64,000 nt of DNA from Acholeplasmataceae bacterium. Its GTDB lineage: Bacteria; Bacillota_I; Bacilli_A; Acholeplasmatales; Acholeplasmataceae. The first letter of the stretch is position 1; each line of letters opens with the position of its first letter. Where the stretch lies: NCBI GenBank assembly GCA_030603805.1, contig JAUVXD010000002.1:1-64000 (forward strand), given 5' to 3'. The notes under the pieces are model-generated. The model did not search any database. It was given only the letters and a program-made list of their open reading frames with translations, and was not told the DNA's origin. Position numbers and translations under genes: made by a program. Positions 26,230 through 35,432 of this stretch are shown piece by piece.

Positions 26230-27540
26230 TTATTTTTCTCCAGCAATCATGAGTGATTCCACAAAAACACTGGGGCTACCAATGGCTGATGATCCAAATT
26301 TGAGATCACTTCCGATTTCTACAATTTCATTAATCATCTTAAAGAAGTTTCCTGAGACAACAATCATCTTCACTGCATGATCTAATCTTCCTTCTTTAAT
26401 CTTAAATCCTGAAGCCTGTAAACTAAAATCGCCTGAAGTGGTTTTAACTCCTGCATGAAGACCGATAAGATCTGTGATATATAAACCATCATCAATCTTT
26501 GAGATTAATTCATCAAAGTTTTTGGTACCTGGTTCTAAATAGAAATTGGTAATTCCAATACCGCCATTAAAACCATTGCCTGTGGGTTGTTCCTTGAAAA
26601 TGGCTGCTGTCTTTAAATTGTGATTAAATCCTTTAAAGACGCCCTTTTCAACGACATAACGCTTCGCACAAGCGACACCTTCATCATCAAATGGCATCTT
26701 AAAGATCGCCTCTGGATGAAGGGGGTCATCAATTAAATTAAATCTTTCATCTGCAATCTTTTGTCCGACCTTATCTTTGAGAGATGTCATATTACGATAC
26801 GCAGATTCTCCTGAGAAAATGCTTGTAAATACGGCTAGGATATCTGCAAACATTTCATTTGAAAATACAGTTTTATAAGCACCTGAAGCAATCGATGAAC
26901 CACCGAGCTTAGATACACCTTTATGAATGGTTGTTTCCGCCATTTCTTGTGCATTAAAATCATGAAAGTTTTTAACAAGCTTCACATCATAAGCAGTTAC
27001 AATGTCTTCTTGGTCTCCAAAGACACCAATCGCATAACAGAATGCAAACGTATTATGTCTCGAAAGATTTAATCCTTTAGAGTTCACTAAAGTTGTTTTT
27101 GTGTCGGTTTCTTGATACATCGTTGTTTGAACTTGTTTAACCTTAGGATTTTTTAAGATTTCAGATTCCAAGGTTTTAAGCATGTGAATCTTATCAGTCA
27201 TCGGAACTGTGCCAAAATCAAAGACTCTATCATCAACTTTTGGATAACTCTTAGATCCTTCATAAATGATGGCTGGTTCAACAACAGTGAGCGCCTTCGC
27301 ATTTTCAATGAGTTGATCAAGCATCTTATCAACTTCAGCTAAATTTAAGTTTTCAAAACGAACGGTTGAGAGTTTATTTTCATAAATCCCACGAATTGTG
27401 ACCGATTCAACATCACTAATCACATTTTGATCGAGTTTATTTTGATAAACAGAAAGCTTTAAGCTCTTACTTCTCACAGCAAAGACTTCTAAATCGGTTA
27501 AGCCTTTTTTAAGTCCTAATTCAATCCACTTTTGATACAT
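26230..27540 (-). CDS. pmbA: TldE/PmbA-type metalloprotease subunit
   Basis: This 436-residue partner of TldD forms the TldD/TldE heterodimeric protease, which in other bacteria digests unfolded peptides and matures microcin-type peptides. TldE lacks the zinc-binding HExxxH and is thought to be structural. Visible features are SLKLSVYQNKLDQ at the N-terminus, SGAYKTVFSNEM mid-protein, and FNGGIGITNFYLEPG with TSGDFSLQASGFKIKEG toward the end, characteristic of PmbA. Its start overlaps the TldD stop by one base (TAATG). No nearby substrate precursor was found. Confidence 0.92.
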   Translation of the reverse strand: MYQKWIELGLKKGLTDLEVFAVRSKSLKLSVYQNKLDQNVISDVESVTIRGIYENKLSTVRFENLNLAEVDKMLDQLIENAKALTVVEPAIIYEGSKSYPKVDDRVFDFGTVPMTDKIHMLKTLESEILKNPKVKQVQTTMYQETDTKTTLVNSKGLNLSRHNTFAFCYAIGVFGDQEDIVTAYDVKLVKNFHDFNAQEMAETTIHKGVSKLGGSSIASGAYKTVFSNEMFADILAVFTSIFSGESAYRNMTSLKDKVGQKIADERFNLIDDPLHPEAIFKMPFDDEGVACAKRYVVEKGVFKGFNHNLKTAAIFKEQPTGNGFNGGIGITNFYLEPGTKNFDELISKIDDGLYITDLIGLHAGVKTTSGDFSLQASGFKIKEGRLDHAVKMIVVSGNFFKMINEIVEIGSDLKFGSSAIGSPSVFVESLMIAGEK

Positions 27541-28925
27541 TATTTCTTACCTCCTGATCCACCAACAGTCATCGATGATACTCTAATCGTAGGTTGACCA
27601 ACATCCACAGGAATCGATCCAGAAGATGCACCACACATCCCTTGACCAAGTTCAAGATTATCTGCAACTTTATCAATTTTAAATAAAACATCTTTCCCGT
27701 GACCAATGAGCATCGCGCCTCTGACGGGTCTAGTCAGTTTACCATCTTCAATCATATAGCCTTCTTGAACAGCAAAGTTAAATTCACCGGTGGCTGGTAC
27801 AACAGTACCTCCACCAAGTTTTTTCGCAAATAGACCATACTTTGTATCTTTAATGATATCTTCAAACTTATCTTTGCCTGGTGCAATATAAGTGGAGTTC
27901 ATTCTTGAGGTTGGTGCAAACTTATAGGACTGTCTTCTAGAAGATCCTGTTGGATCCATATTCATCTTGAGACCATTTTTATAGTCAATTAAATATCCTT
28001 TTAATACACCCTTTTCAATGAGTAGATTTTTTTGAGATTTCATCCCTTCATCATCATAAGTGACTCTACCCCATGCCCCTTCTAAATCACCGTCATCATA
28101 AGCAGTAACTAAGTCAGAGCCTACCTTTTCACCAAGTTTACCTACAAATGGCGATAAACCTTTCGCAACTGCACTCGCCTCAAGTGGATGTCCACAGGCT
28201 TCGTGGAAAATAACCCCTCCAAAAGCATTATGAAGGACAACCGTCATTTGTTGTGGGACCATATCCTCTGCGGTGAGCAAGGTAATCGCGGAGGTTGCTA
28301 CCTCTTTAGCGAGTGCTCTCGCATCGATGGTATCAAAGAATTCAAAGCCCATGTGTCTACCCGGACCTTCAAAGGCTTGTTGCATCACGCCTTGATCTTG
28401 AGAAATCGCTTGAAGGACTAATCTGATATAAGTTCTGACATCATCTTGATAAACACCCTTAGAATTTGCAATCCACACCTTTTGTTCTTGTTCAATCAGT
28501 TGGGTAGTTGCTTGAACAATGCGTGGATCGTGACTTTGAATAATCTTAGATAATTCTTGAAGTAAATCTGTTTTTTCTTTAACAGGTACTAAGTCCATCG
28601 GTCTTTTGATATCGTATGTATAAGGTTTTGGATCTCCAAGAGGTACTACTTTTTGAGGCTCACTTGAAAAAGAGGCTCTTAAATTAATGACGACTTTTTC
28701 AATTGATTCATAAGTTAAATCATTGGTAAATCCATAGACTTCATCTTGACCTTGAATCAGTCTTATACCAGCACCATAAATATTACCTCGATCAATTGCA
28801 GTTACATCGCCATTATTGACTCGAATGACAGAAGATTTCTTATCTTCTAAGAAGATTTCAGCGAAATCTGCACCTGTTTCTAAAGCTTTTTCTAGCAAAA
28901 TACCAAGTTCTTTTTTACTTAACAT
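27540..28925 (-). CDS. tldD: TldD metalloprotease subunit
   Basis: This 461-residue subunit is the catalytic half of the TldD/TldE protease. The zinc motif HEACGH (HExxxH) is in GVIFHEACGHPLEA (about 235-248), and the distal Cys/Gly-rich CGASSGSIPVDVGQPTIRV is typical of the family. The middle part has GSSRRQSYKFAPTSRMNSTYI and the C-terminus ends in VGGSGGKK. The length is normal for TldD (about 460-480). AAGGAGCG lies 8 bases before the ATG, behind a promoter with a 17-bp spacer. It is cotranscribed with the TldE-type gene. Confidence 0.95.
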   Translation of the reverse strand: MLSKKELGILLEKALETGADFAEIFLEDKKSSVIRVNNGDVTAIDRGNIYGAGIRLIQGQDEVYGFTNDLTYESIEKVVINLRASFSSEPQKVVPLGDPKPYTYDIKRPMDLVPVKEKTDLLQELSKIIQSHDPRIVQATTQLIEQEQKVWIANSKGVYQDDVRTYIRLVLQAISQDQGVMQQAFEGPGRHMGFEFFDTIDARALAKEVATSAITLLTAEDMVPQQMTVVLHNAFGGVIFHEACGHPLEASAVAKGLSPFVGKLGEKVGSDLVTAYDDGDLEGAWGRVTYDDEGMKSQKNLLIEKGVLKGYLIDYKNGLKMNMDPTGSSRRQSYKFAPTSRMNSTYIAPGKDKFEDIIKDTKYGLFAKKLGGGTVVPATGEFNFAVQEGYMIEDGKLTRPVRGAMLIGHGKDVLFKIDKVADNLELGQGMCGASSGSIPVDVGQPTIRVSSMTVGGSGGKK

Positions 28926-28955
28926 AGATTCACGCTCCTTTTTATTATCATTTCT

Positions 28956-28984
28956 ATTGTAAATTTTTTAACTCGAATATTCAA
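28956..28984 (-). promoter_or_regulatory. Promoter of tldD
   Basis: On the minus strand TTGAAT (28979-28984), a 17-bp spacer and TACAAT (28956-28961) lie 31 bases before the tldD ATG. It matches the vegetative consensus at 4/6 and 5/6 positions. Confidence 0.6.
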
Positions 28985-28991
28985 ATTATAA

Positions 28992-29016
28992 GCCAAAAGG
29001 AGACAAGTTGTCTCCT
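28992..29016 (-). terminator. Terminator overlapping the ABC gene stop
   Basis: AGGAGAC (29010-29016) and GTCTCCT (28998-29004) form a 7-bp stem with loop AACTT, followed by TTTTGG. The stem begins within the TAG stop codon of the ABC exporter gene, so termination is coupled tightly to the end of the reading frame. Confidence 0.6.
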
Positions 29017-30844
29017 AAACTGCTGGATTTAATTCTGGTATGATTTCTGCTTCTTTTTCTTTTTCATCATATTGAAGCTGATAAAGATTATAATATAAGC
29101 CTTTAAGTTTGAGTAGTGCTTGGTGGCTGCCTTCTTCTTTGATTTCACCTTTTTGCATCACGATAATCTTATCGGAATGCTGAATGGTGGATAATCGATG
29201 TGCAACAATGAGCATGGTTGAAATATTCATCATCTTTTCCATCGATTCTTGAATGAGTTCTTCCGTTTCAGAATCGATATTGGCGGTTGCTTCATCTAGA
29301 ATCATCAGTGATGGTTTATAAACTAATGCTCTAGCAAATGAGATGAGTTGTCTTTGTCCACTTGAGAAGTTATTGCCGCGCTCTAAAACAACATGGTCAT
29401 AACGATCAGGCAGTTTATCAATAAATGTATTTGCCCCAACATATTCAGAGGCTGAAATGACTTCATCTCTGGTGATTGAATCATCACGCAAGGTAATGTT
29501 TTCTAAAATAGTGCCACTAAATAAGAAGACATCTTGTAACATTTGTCCAATGTGACGACGCAGTGATGATCTCTTAATTTTCTTAATATCCATACCATCA
29601 ATTAAGATTTCACCTTTTTGGATTTCATAGTTTCTAACAATTAATCCTAAGATAGTAGTTTTACCTGAACCGGTTGCACCTACAAAGGCGACCGTATCTC
29701 CAGGATTGACTTTAAAGCTGATGCCCTTTAAGACCCATTCATTTGGGATATAAGAAAACCAAACATCCTTAAATTCAATCGCACCACTAAATGATTTGAG
29801 TTCAATCGCATCTTTTTCATCTTCGATATCTGGTTTTGTATCTAGAACGTCAAAGACCTTTTCAGCAGATGCAAATGCACTTTGAAGCGTATTAAACTGT
29901 TCTGCAAGTTGTTGAATCGGTTCAAAGAAATCACCAACATACATATAATAAGTAAAGAGCAATCCAGCAGTAATCGCACCAGCAATCACTTCCTGATATC
30001 CTAAAAATAATGCAATGATAATACCTACCATCGATAAGAAATAAACGATTGGGCGGTAAATACCAAAGACCATAATTTCCTTTAAATATGAGTTTCTAAG
30101 CTTTAAGGAATGTCCTTTAAACTCATTTTTCTTCTTTGTTTCTTGGTTAAAGATTTGTGTAATCTTCATACCAGATAGATTTTCAGATAAGAAGGCATTG
30201 ACCTCTGAGACGTTTGCTCGAACTCTACGATAGGATGCTCTTGAATACTTTCTAAAGATCACAGTTGCGATAAAAACAATTGGCACAACGAGCATCACAA
30301 ATAAAGAGAGCTTAACACTTAATACAAAAAGCATAATGATGATCCCAAATAGATACATCACATTCTTAATCAAATTGACAGCCACATTGGTATACATTTC
30401 TGAAATGGTGTTGGTATCATTGGTGACACGTGTCACAAGTTTACCCACAGGCACTTGGTTGATTTGACCAATCGATAAGTTTTCGATATGATTAAAAACC
30501 TCATTACGCAGTGCTACAACCGTCTTTTGACCCACCTTCTGCAAGATGAGTTGTTGGAAATATTGAACGGCATTGGCAATAATTAAAATGACTAAAAATC
30601 CACCGAGTAAGATGATGATATTCATCGTCTTTTCATCTTTTGTTAAGGTATTACTACCCACAATATCAATTGTCCAACCAATTAAAAGTGGAGGTAACAT
30701 TTGAATCAAGAGTCCAACAATCATCATCAAAACAACAACAATCATTTCCTTCTTATATGGCTTTACATAGCCAATTAAACGTCTGATAACTTCCTTGTCA
30801 CTACGTTCGCGTGTATTATCCTTGAAGTCCTTCACTGAAGTCAC
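29015..30844 (-). CDS. Heterodimeric ABC exporter, catalytic subunit
   Basis: This 609-residue half-transporter has an N-terminal six-helix membrane domain (about 25-330) and a C-terminal ATPase. Walker A is GATGSGKTT (about 390), the signature is SSGQRQLISFARAL, and Walker B is LMILDEATANID with the consensus catalytic Glu. It ends with the His-switch IVAHRLSTI. With the partner subunit it forms an asymmetric exporter of the BmrCD/LmrCD/TM287-288 type. Its start overlaps the partner gene by 29 bp. The likely cargo is a drug, lipid or peptide; this cannot be read from sequence. Confidence 0.92.
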   Translation of the reverse strand: MTSVKDFKDNTRERSDKEVIRRLIGYVKPYKKEMIVVVLMMIVGLLIQMLPPLLIGWTIDIVGSNTLTKDEKTMNIIILLGGFLVILIIANAVQYFQQLILQKVGQKTVVALRNEVFNHIENLSIGQINQVPVGKLVTRVTNDTNTISEMYTNVAVNLIKNVMYLFGIIIMLFVLSVKLSLFVMLVVPIVFIATVIFRKYSRASYRRVRANVSEVNAFLSENLSGMKITQIFNQETKKKNEFKGHSLKLRNSYLKEIMVFGIYRPIVYFLSMVGIIIALFLGYQEVIAGAITAGLLFTYYMYVGDFFEPIQQLAEQFNTLQSAFASAEKVFDVLDTKPDIEDEKDAIELKSFSGAIEFKDVWFSYIPNEWVLKGISFKVNPGDTVAFVGATGSGKTTILGLIVRNYEIQKGEILIDGMDIKKIKRSSLRRHIGQMLQDVFLFSGTILENITLRDDSITRDEVISASEYVGANTFIDKLPDRYDHVVLERGNNFSSGQRQLISFARALVYKPSLMILDEATANIDSETEELIQESMEKMMNISTMLIVAHRLSTIQHSDKIIVMQKGEIKEEGSHQALLKLKGLYYNLYQLQYDEKEKEAEIIPELNPAV

Positions 30845-32594
30845 CTCCTTGAACGAGATTTTCGAGTTGTTGACGTCTAACCATATCTTGATAAAGGGGT
30901 GATGTCTTCATCAGTTCTTTATGGGAGCCTACCGCGACCACTTCACCTTGATCGAGCAAAATGATTTTATCCATCTTCTTCACAGTTGAAATACGGTGTG
31001 CAATAAAGATGGTCGTTTTACCTTTTCGAATGCGGTGCAAGTTTTTAATAATCGCTTCTTCAGTTTTAGTATCTACTGCAGAAACAGAATCATCTAAAAT
31101 GAGGATTTCTGGATTTTTAGCTAGGGCTCTTGCAATCGAGATTCTTTGTTTTTGTCCACCAGATACCGTGACGCCGCGTTCACCCAAGATCGTTTCAAAC
31201 TGGTCTTTAAACTCCATGATGTTATCATAAACATCTGAAAGTTGTGCAGGTTCAATCACATCTTCTTGAGATGGATTGTCTAAGGCAAACCCAATATTAT
31301 TGGTAATGGTATCTGAGAATAAGAAATTATCTTGTGGGACATAACCAACGGTATTTCTAACTGATTTGATGGTTAAATCCATAATGTCATAACCATCTAA
31401 AAAGACTTGATCTTTATCTAAGTTGTAAATTCTAAGGAATAAATCAACTAAACTGGATTTACCAGAACCTGTTCTACCCAAAATACCAACCATCTCACCT
31501 TGTTCAATCGTAAATGAGACATTCTTTAATACAGGGCGATCACCATCTGGGTATTTAAACGTTAAGTTCTTAACTTTGAGTGCACCTTTTAAATCGAGTC
31601 TTTCAACGGTATTGGGTTCGTCTTTAACATCAACTGGATGGTCTAAGAATTTTTCAATACGTTGTGCAGACGCTTTGGCTTGACCTTGAATATTGATAAA
31701 CTGTGAAAGTGCCATCGTTGGCCAAATTAAAGTAAAGAAGTATGCAATATATTCTGTAAGCTGACCTGGAGTAAACCCGGTTTGATCAATATTGATGACT
31801 AAAAATGAGCCATAGGCAACAATCAGCATAATCACGATATTTAAGGCAACACCAATCGCGATATTAATCACGATAATAAATTTAACAAAAGAAATGTTTT
31901 TATCATAAAGATCTAAGTTCTTCTTACTAAAGAACATCGCTTCTTTCATTTCTCTGACGAATGCTTTAATGACGGTAATACCAGAAAAGTTTTCTTGTGT
32001 AAAATCAGATAAATTTTCAAAACTTTGTTGTCTTTCTTTAAACTTTGCAGAAATCTTCTTTCTAATAAAGACTAAAGAGACGGTTAATAAAAACATGGGG
32101 ATGGCCGCATAAAGTGTAAGCTCTGAATTTAAGCTTGCCATACGATAAATCGCAAACGCACCTAAAGTGAGTCCATCGACTAACATTAAAATCCCTGGTC
32201 CAAAGGACTGTCTAAGTGCTTCTAGGTCATTGATAAAGTAGGTCATTAAACCCCCAACTTTTTCTTGACTGTAAAAGCTTTGTGAAAGTTTGGTCGCGTG
32301 ACCAAACATCGTATTTCTTAAATGGAATTCAATTCTTCTTGATGCACCAAAGATGGTGAAACGCCAAAGAAATCTGCCTAAAGTGATGCCGGTTGCTAAA
32401 ATCGCGATTCTCCAAATGGATGCTTCAATCGCACTTCCATCAGGATTACCTGATTTTAAGTTATCAATGATACCTCCAACAAGCTTTGGAATATCAAGCT
32501 GATACCAGTCAACTAGAACTAAAACAGCGATGCCCACTAAGAAATATAACCCGTATTTGAGATAATACTTCCTAAAGTGTTTTCCTAATAACAT
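30816..32594 (-). CDS. Heterodimeric ABC exporter, degenerate-site subunit
   Basis: This 592-residue half-transporter has a membrane domain (about 10-310) and an ATPase with Walker A GRTGSGKSS (about 365), signature VSGGQKQRISIARAL and Walker B ILILDDSVSAVD. The residue after the Walker B Asp is Asp rather than the catalytic Glu, the hallmark of the degenerate site in heterodimeric exporters. The switch His is present (FIAHRIST). AAGGAGAAC lies upstream of the ATG. A perfect 13-bp palindrome lies about 50-80 bases before the start. Three small regulator/sensor-like genes precede it in the same direction. Confidence 0.92.
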   Translation of the reverse strand: MLLGKHFRKYYLKYGLYFLVGIAVLVLVDWYQLDIPKLVGGIIDNLKSGNPDGSAIEASIWRIAILATGITLGRFLWRFTIFGASRRIEFHLRNTMFGHATKLSQSFYSQEKVGGLMTYFINDLEALRQSFGPGILMLVDGLTLGAFAIYRMASLNSELTLYAAIPMFLLTVSLVFIRKKISAKFKERQQSFENLSDFTQENFSGITVIKAFVREMKEAMFFSKKNLDLYDKNISFVKFIIVINIAIGVALNIVIMLIVAYGSFLVINIDQTGFTPGQLTEYIAYFFTLIWPTMALSQFINIQGQAKASAQRIEKFLDHPVDVKDEPNTVERLDLKGALKVKNLTFKYPDGDRPVLKNVSFTIEQGEMVGILGRTGSGKSSLVDLFLRIYNLDKDQVFLDGYDIMDLTIKSVRNTVGYVPQDNFLFSDTITNNIGFALDNPSQEDVIEPAQLSDVYDNIMEFKDQFETILGERGVTVSGGQKQRISIARALAKNPEILILDDSVSAVDTKTEEAIIKNLHRIRKGKTTIFIAHRISTVKKMDKIILLDQGEVVAVGSHKELMKTSPLYQDMVRRQQLENLVQGGDFSEGLQG

Positions 32595-32643
32595 GATGTT
32601 CTCCTTGTGATGACAATCTTAATGATTCATACTTTATACAATA

Positions 32644-32672
32644 ACAATAGAACGTGCGACACGTTCTATTGT
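32644..32672. promoter_or_regulatory. Perfect 13-bp inverted repeat
   Basis: ACAATAGAACGTG (32644-32656) and its exact complement (32660-32672) flank a 3-base loop. It lies between the small SHOCT-like gene and the ABC exporter genes. A T-run is lacking on the minus strand, so it is more likely an operator, a weak terminator or an RNA processing site than a normal terminator. Confidence 0.6.
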
Positions 32673-32698
32673 ACAACAAGATGGACTTATTTTTTAAT

Positions 32699-33085
32699 TT
32701 ATTCGACCACGATCTTAACAATGTCACCATCTGCAGATTCAACGTTGACGATTTCTCCAACAAATCCTTGGTTAATCATTTCTAGGATTGCATCGATATC
32801 GATATCATTTTCCTTAAGGTTGACATTAAACTTTTGAGTCTTTAAAAGCTTAGCAAATTCGATTGGAATTTGAATTTTAACGACATCGCCATCTTTAGAA
32901 TCCACATAGATTCTTAGCATTCTAAAGGGGAGTTTCTTGGTCGGAATGACCATTTGTTCAACAAACTTTTCTTGTGTCTTATCCATCGCAGATAAAAGCT
33001 TTTCTGCTTCATCTGATGTAATGACACCTTTTGCAAGTAATTCAAGAACTTTCAAACGTTCTTCTTTAAGTTGATCTTTTGACAT
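32699..33085 (-). CDS. SHOCT-like small protein
   Basis: This 128-residue protein has an N-terminal bihelical motif EERLKVLELLAKGVITSDEAEKLLSAMD (about 7-34) of the SHOCT-like type, as found at the N-terminus of YvlB/LiaX-type proteins. Its C-terminal half has two similar beta-rich segments (RMLRIYVDSKDGDVVKIQIPIEFAKLL and EIVNVESADGDIVKIVVE). The repeated DGD-VKI element suggests an internal duplication. It is the third of three small genes upstream of the ABC exporter and is probably cytoplasmic. The function is unknown; an envelope-stress sensing role is only inferred from LiaX-like relatives. Confidence 0.75.
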   Translation of the reverse strand: MSKDQLKEERLKVLELLAKGVITSDEAEKLLSAMDKTQEKFVEQMVIPTKKLPFRMLRIYVDSKDGDVVKIQIPIEFAKLLKTQKFNVNLKENDIDIDAILEMINQGFVGEIVNVESADGDIVKIVVE

Positions 33086-33115
33086 ATATGTTCACCATTC
33101 TTTCTTATGGGTTGT

Positions 33116-33538
33116 TTACTTTTTCTTTAAAAATTCTAAGGCTTCAGCAACTTTCATTTCGCCTTTTTCAATCTTTTCTAAGATGCTTTGCTTAAGATTT
33201 TTTTCTTTATCTTCATTCTTAGGTGCGCTTTCTTTCATAAAGTCATCATCATCGGTGACTGAATATCCCAAACCGATAATCACTTCATCAAGCATCTTCT
33301 TCACAGTTGGATAACTGATATTCAGTTCTTTTTCAATTTGCTTGATGTTACCTCTGTTTTTAATGAAAATTTCAATAAAGTAGAGCTTTTCTGTTTCAAG
33401 GTAATTGAATTTTGATAGTGTAAATGATCCTTCAATGTTTGTTTCACAGTTGTCACAATGCAGTTTAACAACACGTAATTCATTTTTACATACTGGGCAA
33501 GTCGATAAGACTGGGTTGACTTTGTTTTTTTCTTTCAT
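33116..33538 (-). CDS. DUF2089-type zinc-ribbon/HTH protein
   Basis: This 140-residue protein has an N-terminal zinc ribbon with Cys pairs CPVCKNEL and CDNC (about 14-32). A helix-turn-helix follows, of the DUF2089 kind (FIEIFIKNRGNIKQIEKELNISYPTVKKMLDEV, about 54-87). A C-terminal bihelical tail ILEKIEKGEMKVAEALEFLKKK resembles the motif in its two neighbour proteins. It is a probable DNA-binding regulator of this operon. It starts 15 bp after the preceding gene and is followed after 30 bp by the SHOCT-like gene. Confidence 0.82.
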   Translation of the reverse strand: MKEKNKVNPVLSTCPVCKNELRVVKLHCDNCETNIEGSFTLSKFNYLETEKLYFIEIFIKNRGNIKQIEKELNISYPTVKKMLDEVIIGLGYSVTDDDDFMKESAPKNEDKEKNLKQSILEKIEKGEMKVAEALEFLKKK

Positions 33539-33553
33539 ACGTTGATTCTCCTT

Positions 33554-33907
33554 TTATATAGTTCTTAATAATATTTTTTCTTTTGACTTCGCATGAATCA
33601 TGACTTTGACACCTTTAAGTGAAATCAAGTTAATGAGTTCCTTAGGTTCAATTTCAAATTGATTCCCTAAATTAAAATTCTTTCTTCTCGCAACTATCCA
33701 TTTGATGATAAATATGGGGATGGGTAGAATCAGTAAAACTGAGAGTAAGACATTCACACCTTTTTGATCAGGAATTCTAATGGACGCTTTAATAAAGCTT
33801 GCACGTCTTGGTTTTCTTTCTTTAGGCGGAATAAATAAAAGCTCGTAGGCTTCTTTGGGTGAAATCTTTTTGTCCTCAAGTTGAGTGAGGACTTCAAATT
33901 TGTTCAT
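33554..33907 (-). CDS. SHOCT-like protein with one membrane span
   Basis: This 117-residue protein is the first gene of the operon that leads to the ABC exporter. It has an N-terminal bihelical motif KFEVLTQLEDKKISPKEAYELLF (about 3-25), a basic stretch (PPKERKPRRASF), a membrane helix (about 50-71, VNVLLSVLLILPIPIFIIKWIV) and a C-terminal cytoplasmic or surface segment. GGAGTGG lies 5 bases before the ATG, behind a perfect consensus promoter. The function is unknown; it may anchor or sense for its neighbours. Confidence 0.75.
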   Translation of the reverse strand: MNKFEVLTQLEDKKISPKEAYELLFIPPKERKPRRASFIKASIRIPDQKGVNVLLSVLLILPIPIFIIKWIVARRKNFNLGNQFEIEPKELINLISLKGVKVMIHAKSKEKILLRTI

Positions 33908-33948
33908 TTTTCACCACTCCTTTGTTAATTTATTTAATTCTTGCCTTA

Positions 33949-33977
33949 ATTATATTCACTAAAATTAATTTTGTCAA
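33949..33977 (-). promoter_or_regulatory. Perfect consensus promoter of the exporter operon
   Basis: On the minus strand TTGACA (33972-33977), a 17-bp spacer and TATAAT (33949-33954) match the vegetative consensus at all 12 positions. It drives the five-gene run from 33907 to 29015. Confidence 0.85.
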
Positions 33978-34038
33978 TACTTTTACACCATTTTTATTAA
34001 AATTTTTAATTTCGATATTAATATTATTGATTTTTATG

Positions 34039-34067
34039 TGGAAATCGTGTGATTTTTGCGTTATAAT
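34039..34067 (+). promoter_or_regulatory. Promoter of pepT
   Basis: TGGAAA (34039-34044), a 17-bp spacer and a perfect TATAAT (34062-34067) lie 29 bases before the pepT ATG. It is divergent from the exporter-operon promoter. Confidence 0.65.
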
Positions 34068-34096
34068 TGTAATAGAAAAAGAAAGAGGTTGATCTT

Positions 34097-35317
34097 ATGG
34101 AACGATTAATAGAAAGATTTATACGCTATGTGAAAGTTGATACACAATCTGATCATCACACAAAAACACACCCTTCAACAGAAAAACAAAAGAACTTAAG
34201 CAAAATCTTAGTCGAAGAGTTAAACTCAATAGGTGTCCATGCTTTTCTAGATGATTATGGTTATGTATACGCAAAAATTGATAAGAATATCGAAGGTGCA
34301 CCTGCAATTGGACTGGTTGCACACGTCGATACTTCTCCAGATGCTCCAGGTAAAGATGTAAACCCTAGAATCATTAAGAATTATGATGGTGGACTTATTA
34401 AGTTAAATGAAACACTTTCAATGGAGCCTAAGGGTTTCCCGAGTCTATCTCGTGTGATTGGTGAGGATATTATCGTCACCGATGGCAATACCCTCCTTGG
34501 TGCAGATGATAAATGTGGTGTTGCAGAAATCATGGAAGTTGCTGAATATTATATCGCTCATCCTGAAGTTAAGCACGGCGACATTTATATCTCTTTTACT
34601 CCAGATGAAGAAATCGGTGAAGGGGCAGACCATTTCAATTACGAATGGTTTAAAGCAGATTTTGCCTACACAGCCGATGGTGATGAAGTGGGTGGTATTG
34701 AGTATGAAAACTTCAATGCAGCTGCAGCAGATTTAAATTTTGTTGGAAAAAGTATTCATCCAGGTTCTGCAAAAAACAAGATGATTAATGCACTTCATCT
34801 CGCGATCGAATTTCATGAGCTTCTTCCAACATTTAAAAATCCTGCTTATACTGAAGGTTATGAGGGCTTTAATCATATCACAGAACTCAAAGGTGCTGTG
34901 GAACACGCACACGCGCATTACATCATTAGAAATCATGATATGGCTAAGTTTAAGACTCAAAAAGCTGAATTTGAAATGATTGTATCCTACATGAATCAAA
35001 AATATGGCTATGAAGCAGTCAAACTCACTTTAAAAGATACATACTATAATATGTATGAAATTATTAAAAATCATATGCATGTGATCGACTTAGCCAAACA
35101 AGCGATTACAAATACGGGTGTCTCACCTTTCTTTAAAGCCATTAGAGGTGGCACAGATGGTGCAAGACTCACTTACGAAGGTCTTATTTGTCCAAATATA
35201 GGCACAGGCGGGTATCAGTTTCATGGACGTTATGAGTTTGCATCCATCAATCAAATGAAAAAAGCAGTTAACATATTGATTGAAATCATTAGACTTGCGG
35301 CAGAACAATCCAAATGA
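34097..35317 (+). CDS. pepT: Peptidase T (tripeptide aminopeptidase)
   Basis: This 406-residue cytoplasmic zinc peptidase of family M20 removes the N-terminal residue from tripeptides. Metal ligands and catalytic residues are visible in GLVAHVDTSPDAPG (His and Asp, about 75-88), LLGADDKCGVAEIM (bridging Asp, about 134), TPDEEIGEGADHF (Glu-Glu, about 169-181) and YTADGDEVGGIEYENFNAA (Asp, about 192). IHPGSAKNKM and IRGGTDGARL follow, the latter unique to PepT. The length is normal (about 405-410). AGAGG lies 8 bases before the ATG. It is monocistronic, with a terminator 70 bp beyond the stop. The stop codon is TGA, which supports the standard code. Confidence 0.97.
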   Translation: MERLIERFIRYVKVDTQSDHHTKTHPSTEKQKNLSKILVEELNSIGVHAFLDDYGYVYAKIDKNIEGAPAIGLVAHVDTSPDAPGKDVNPRIIKNYDGGLIKLNETLSMEPKGFPSLSRVIGEDIIVTDGNTLLGADDKCGVAEIMEVAEYYIAHPEVKHGDIYISFTPDEEIGEGADHFNYEWFKADFAYTADGDEVGGIEYENFNAAAADLNFVGKSIHPGSAKNKMINALHLAIEFHELLPTFKNPAYTEGYEGFNHITELKGAVEHAHAHYIIRNHDMAKFKTQKAEFEMIVSYMNQKYGYEAVKLTLKDTYYNMYEIIKNHMHVIDLAKQAITNTGVSPFFKAIRGGTDGARLTYEGLICPNIGTGGYQFHGRYEFASINQMKKAVNILIEIIRLAAEQSK

Positions 35318-35389
35318 CATCACTCGGCTCTTACATTTATATCATTGACACACAAAACCGTCTAAAAAGAATCTTCATCAAAATAACAA

Positions 35390-35417
35390 ACCCACGGATT
35401 CCCGTGGGTAATTTTTT
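35390..35417 (+). terminator. Intrinsic terminator of pepT
   Basis: ACCCACGG (35390-35397) pairs with CCGTGGGT (35402-35409) around a 4-base loop and is followed by AATTTTTTT. Confidence 0.85.
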
Positions 35418-35432
35418 TGATGTCCGTACTTA

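Noticed and set aside
34458-34736. ORFs on both strands inside pepT
   Set aside because: They overlap a full-length, motif-complete PepT and have no start signals.
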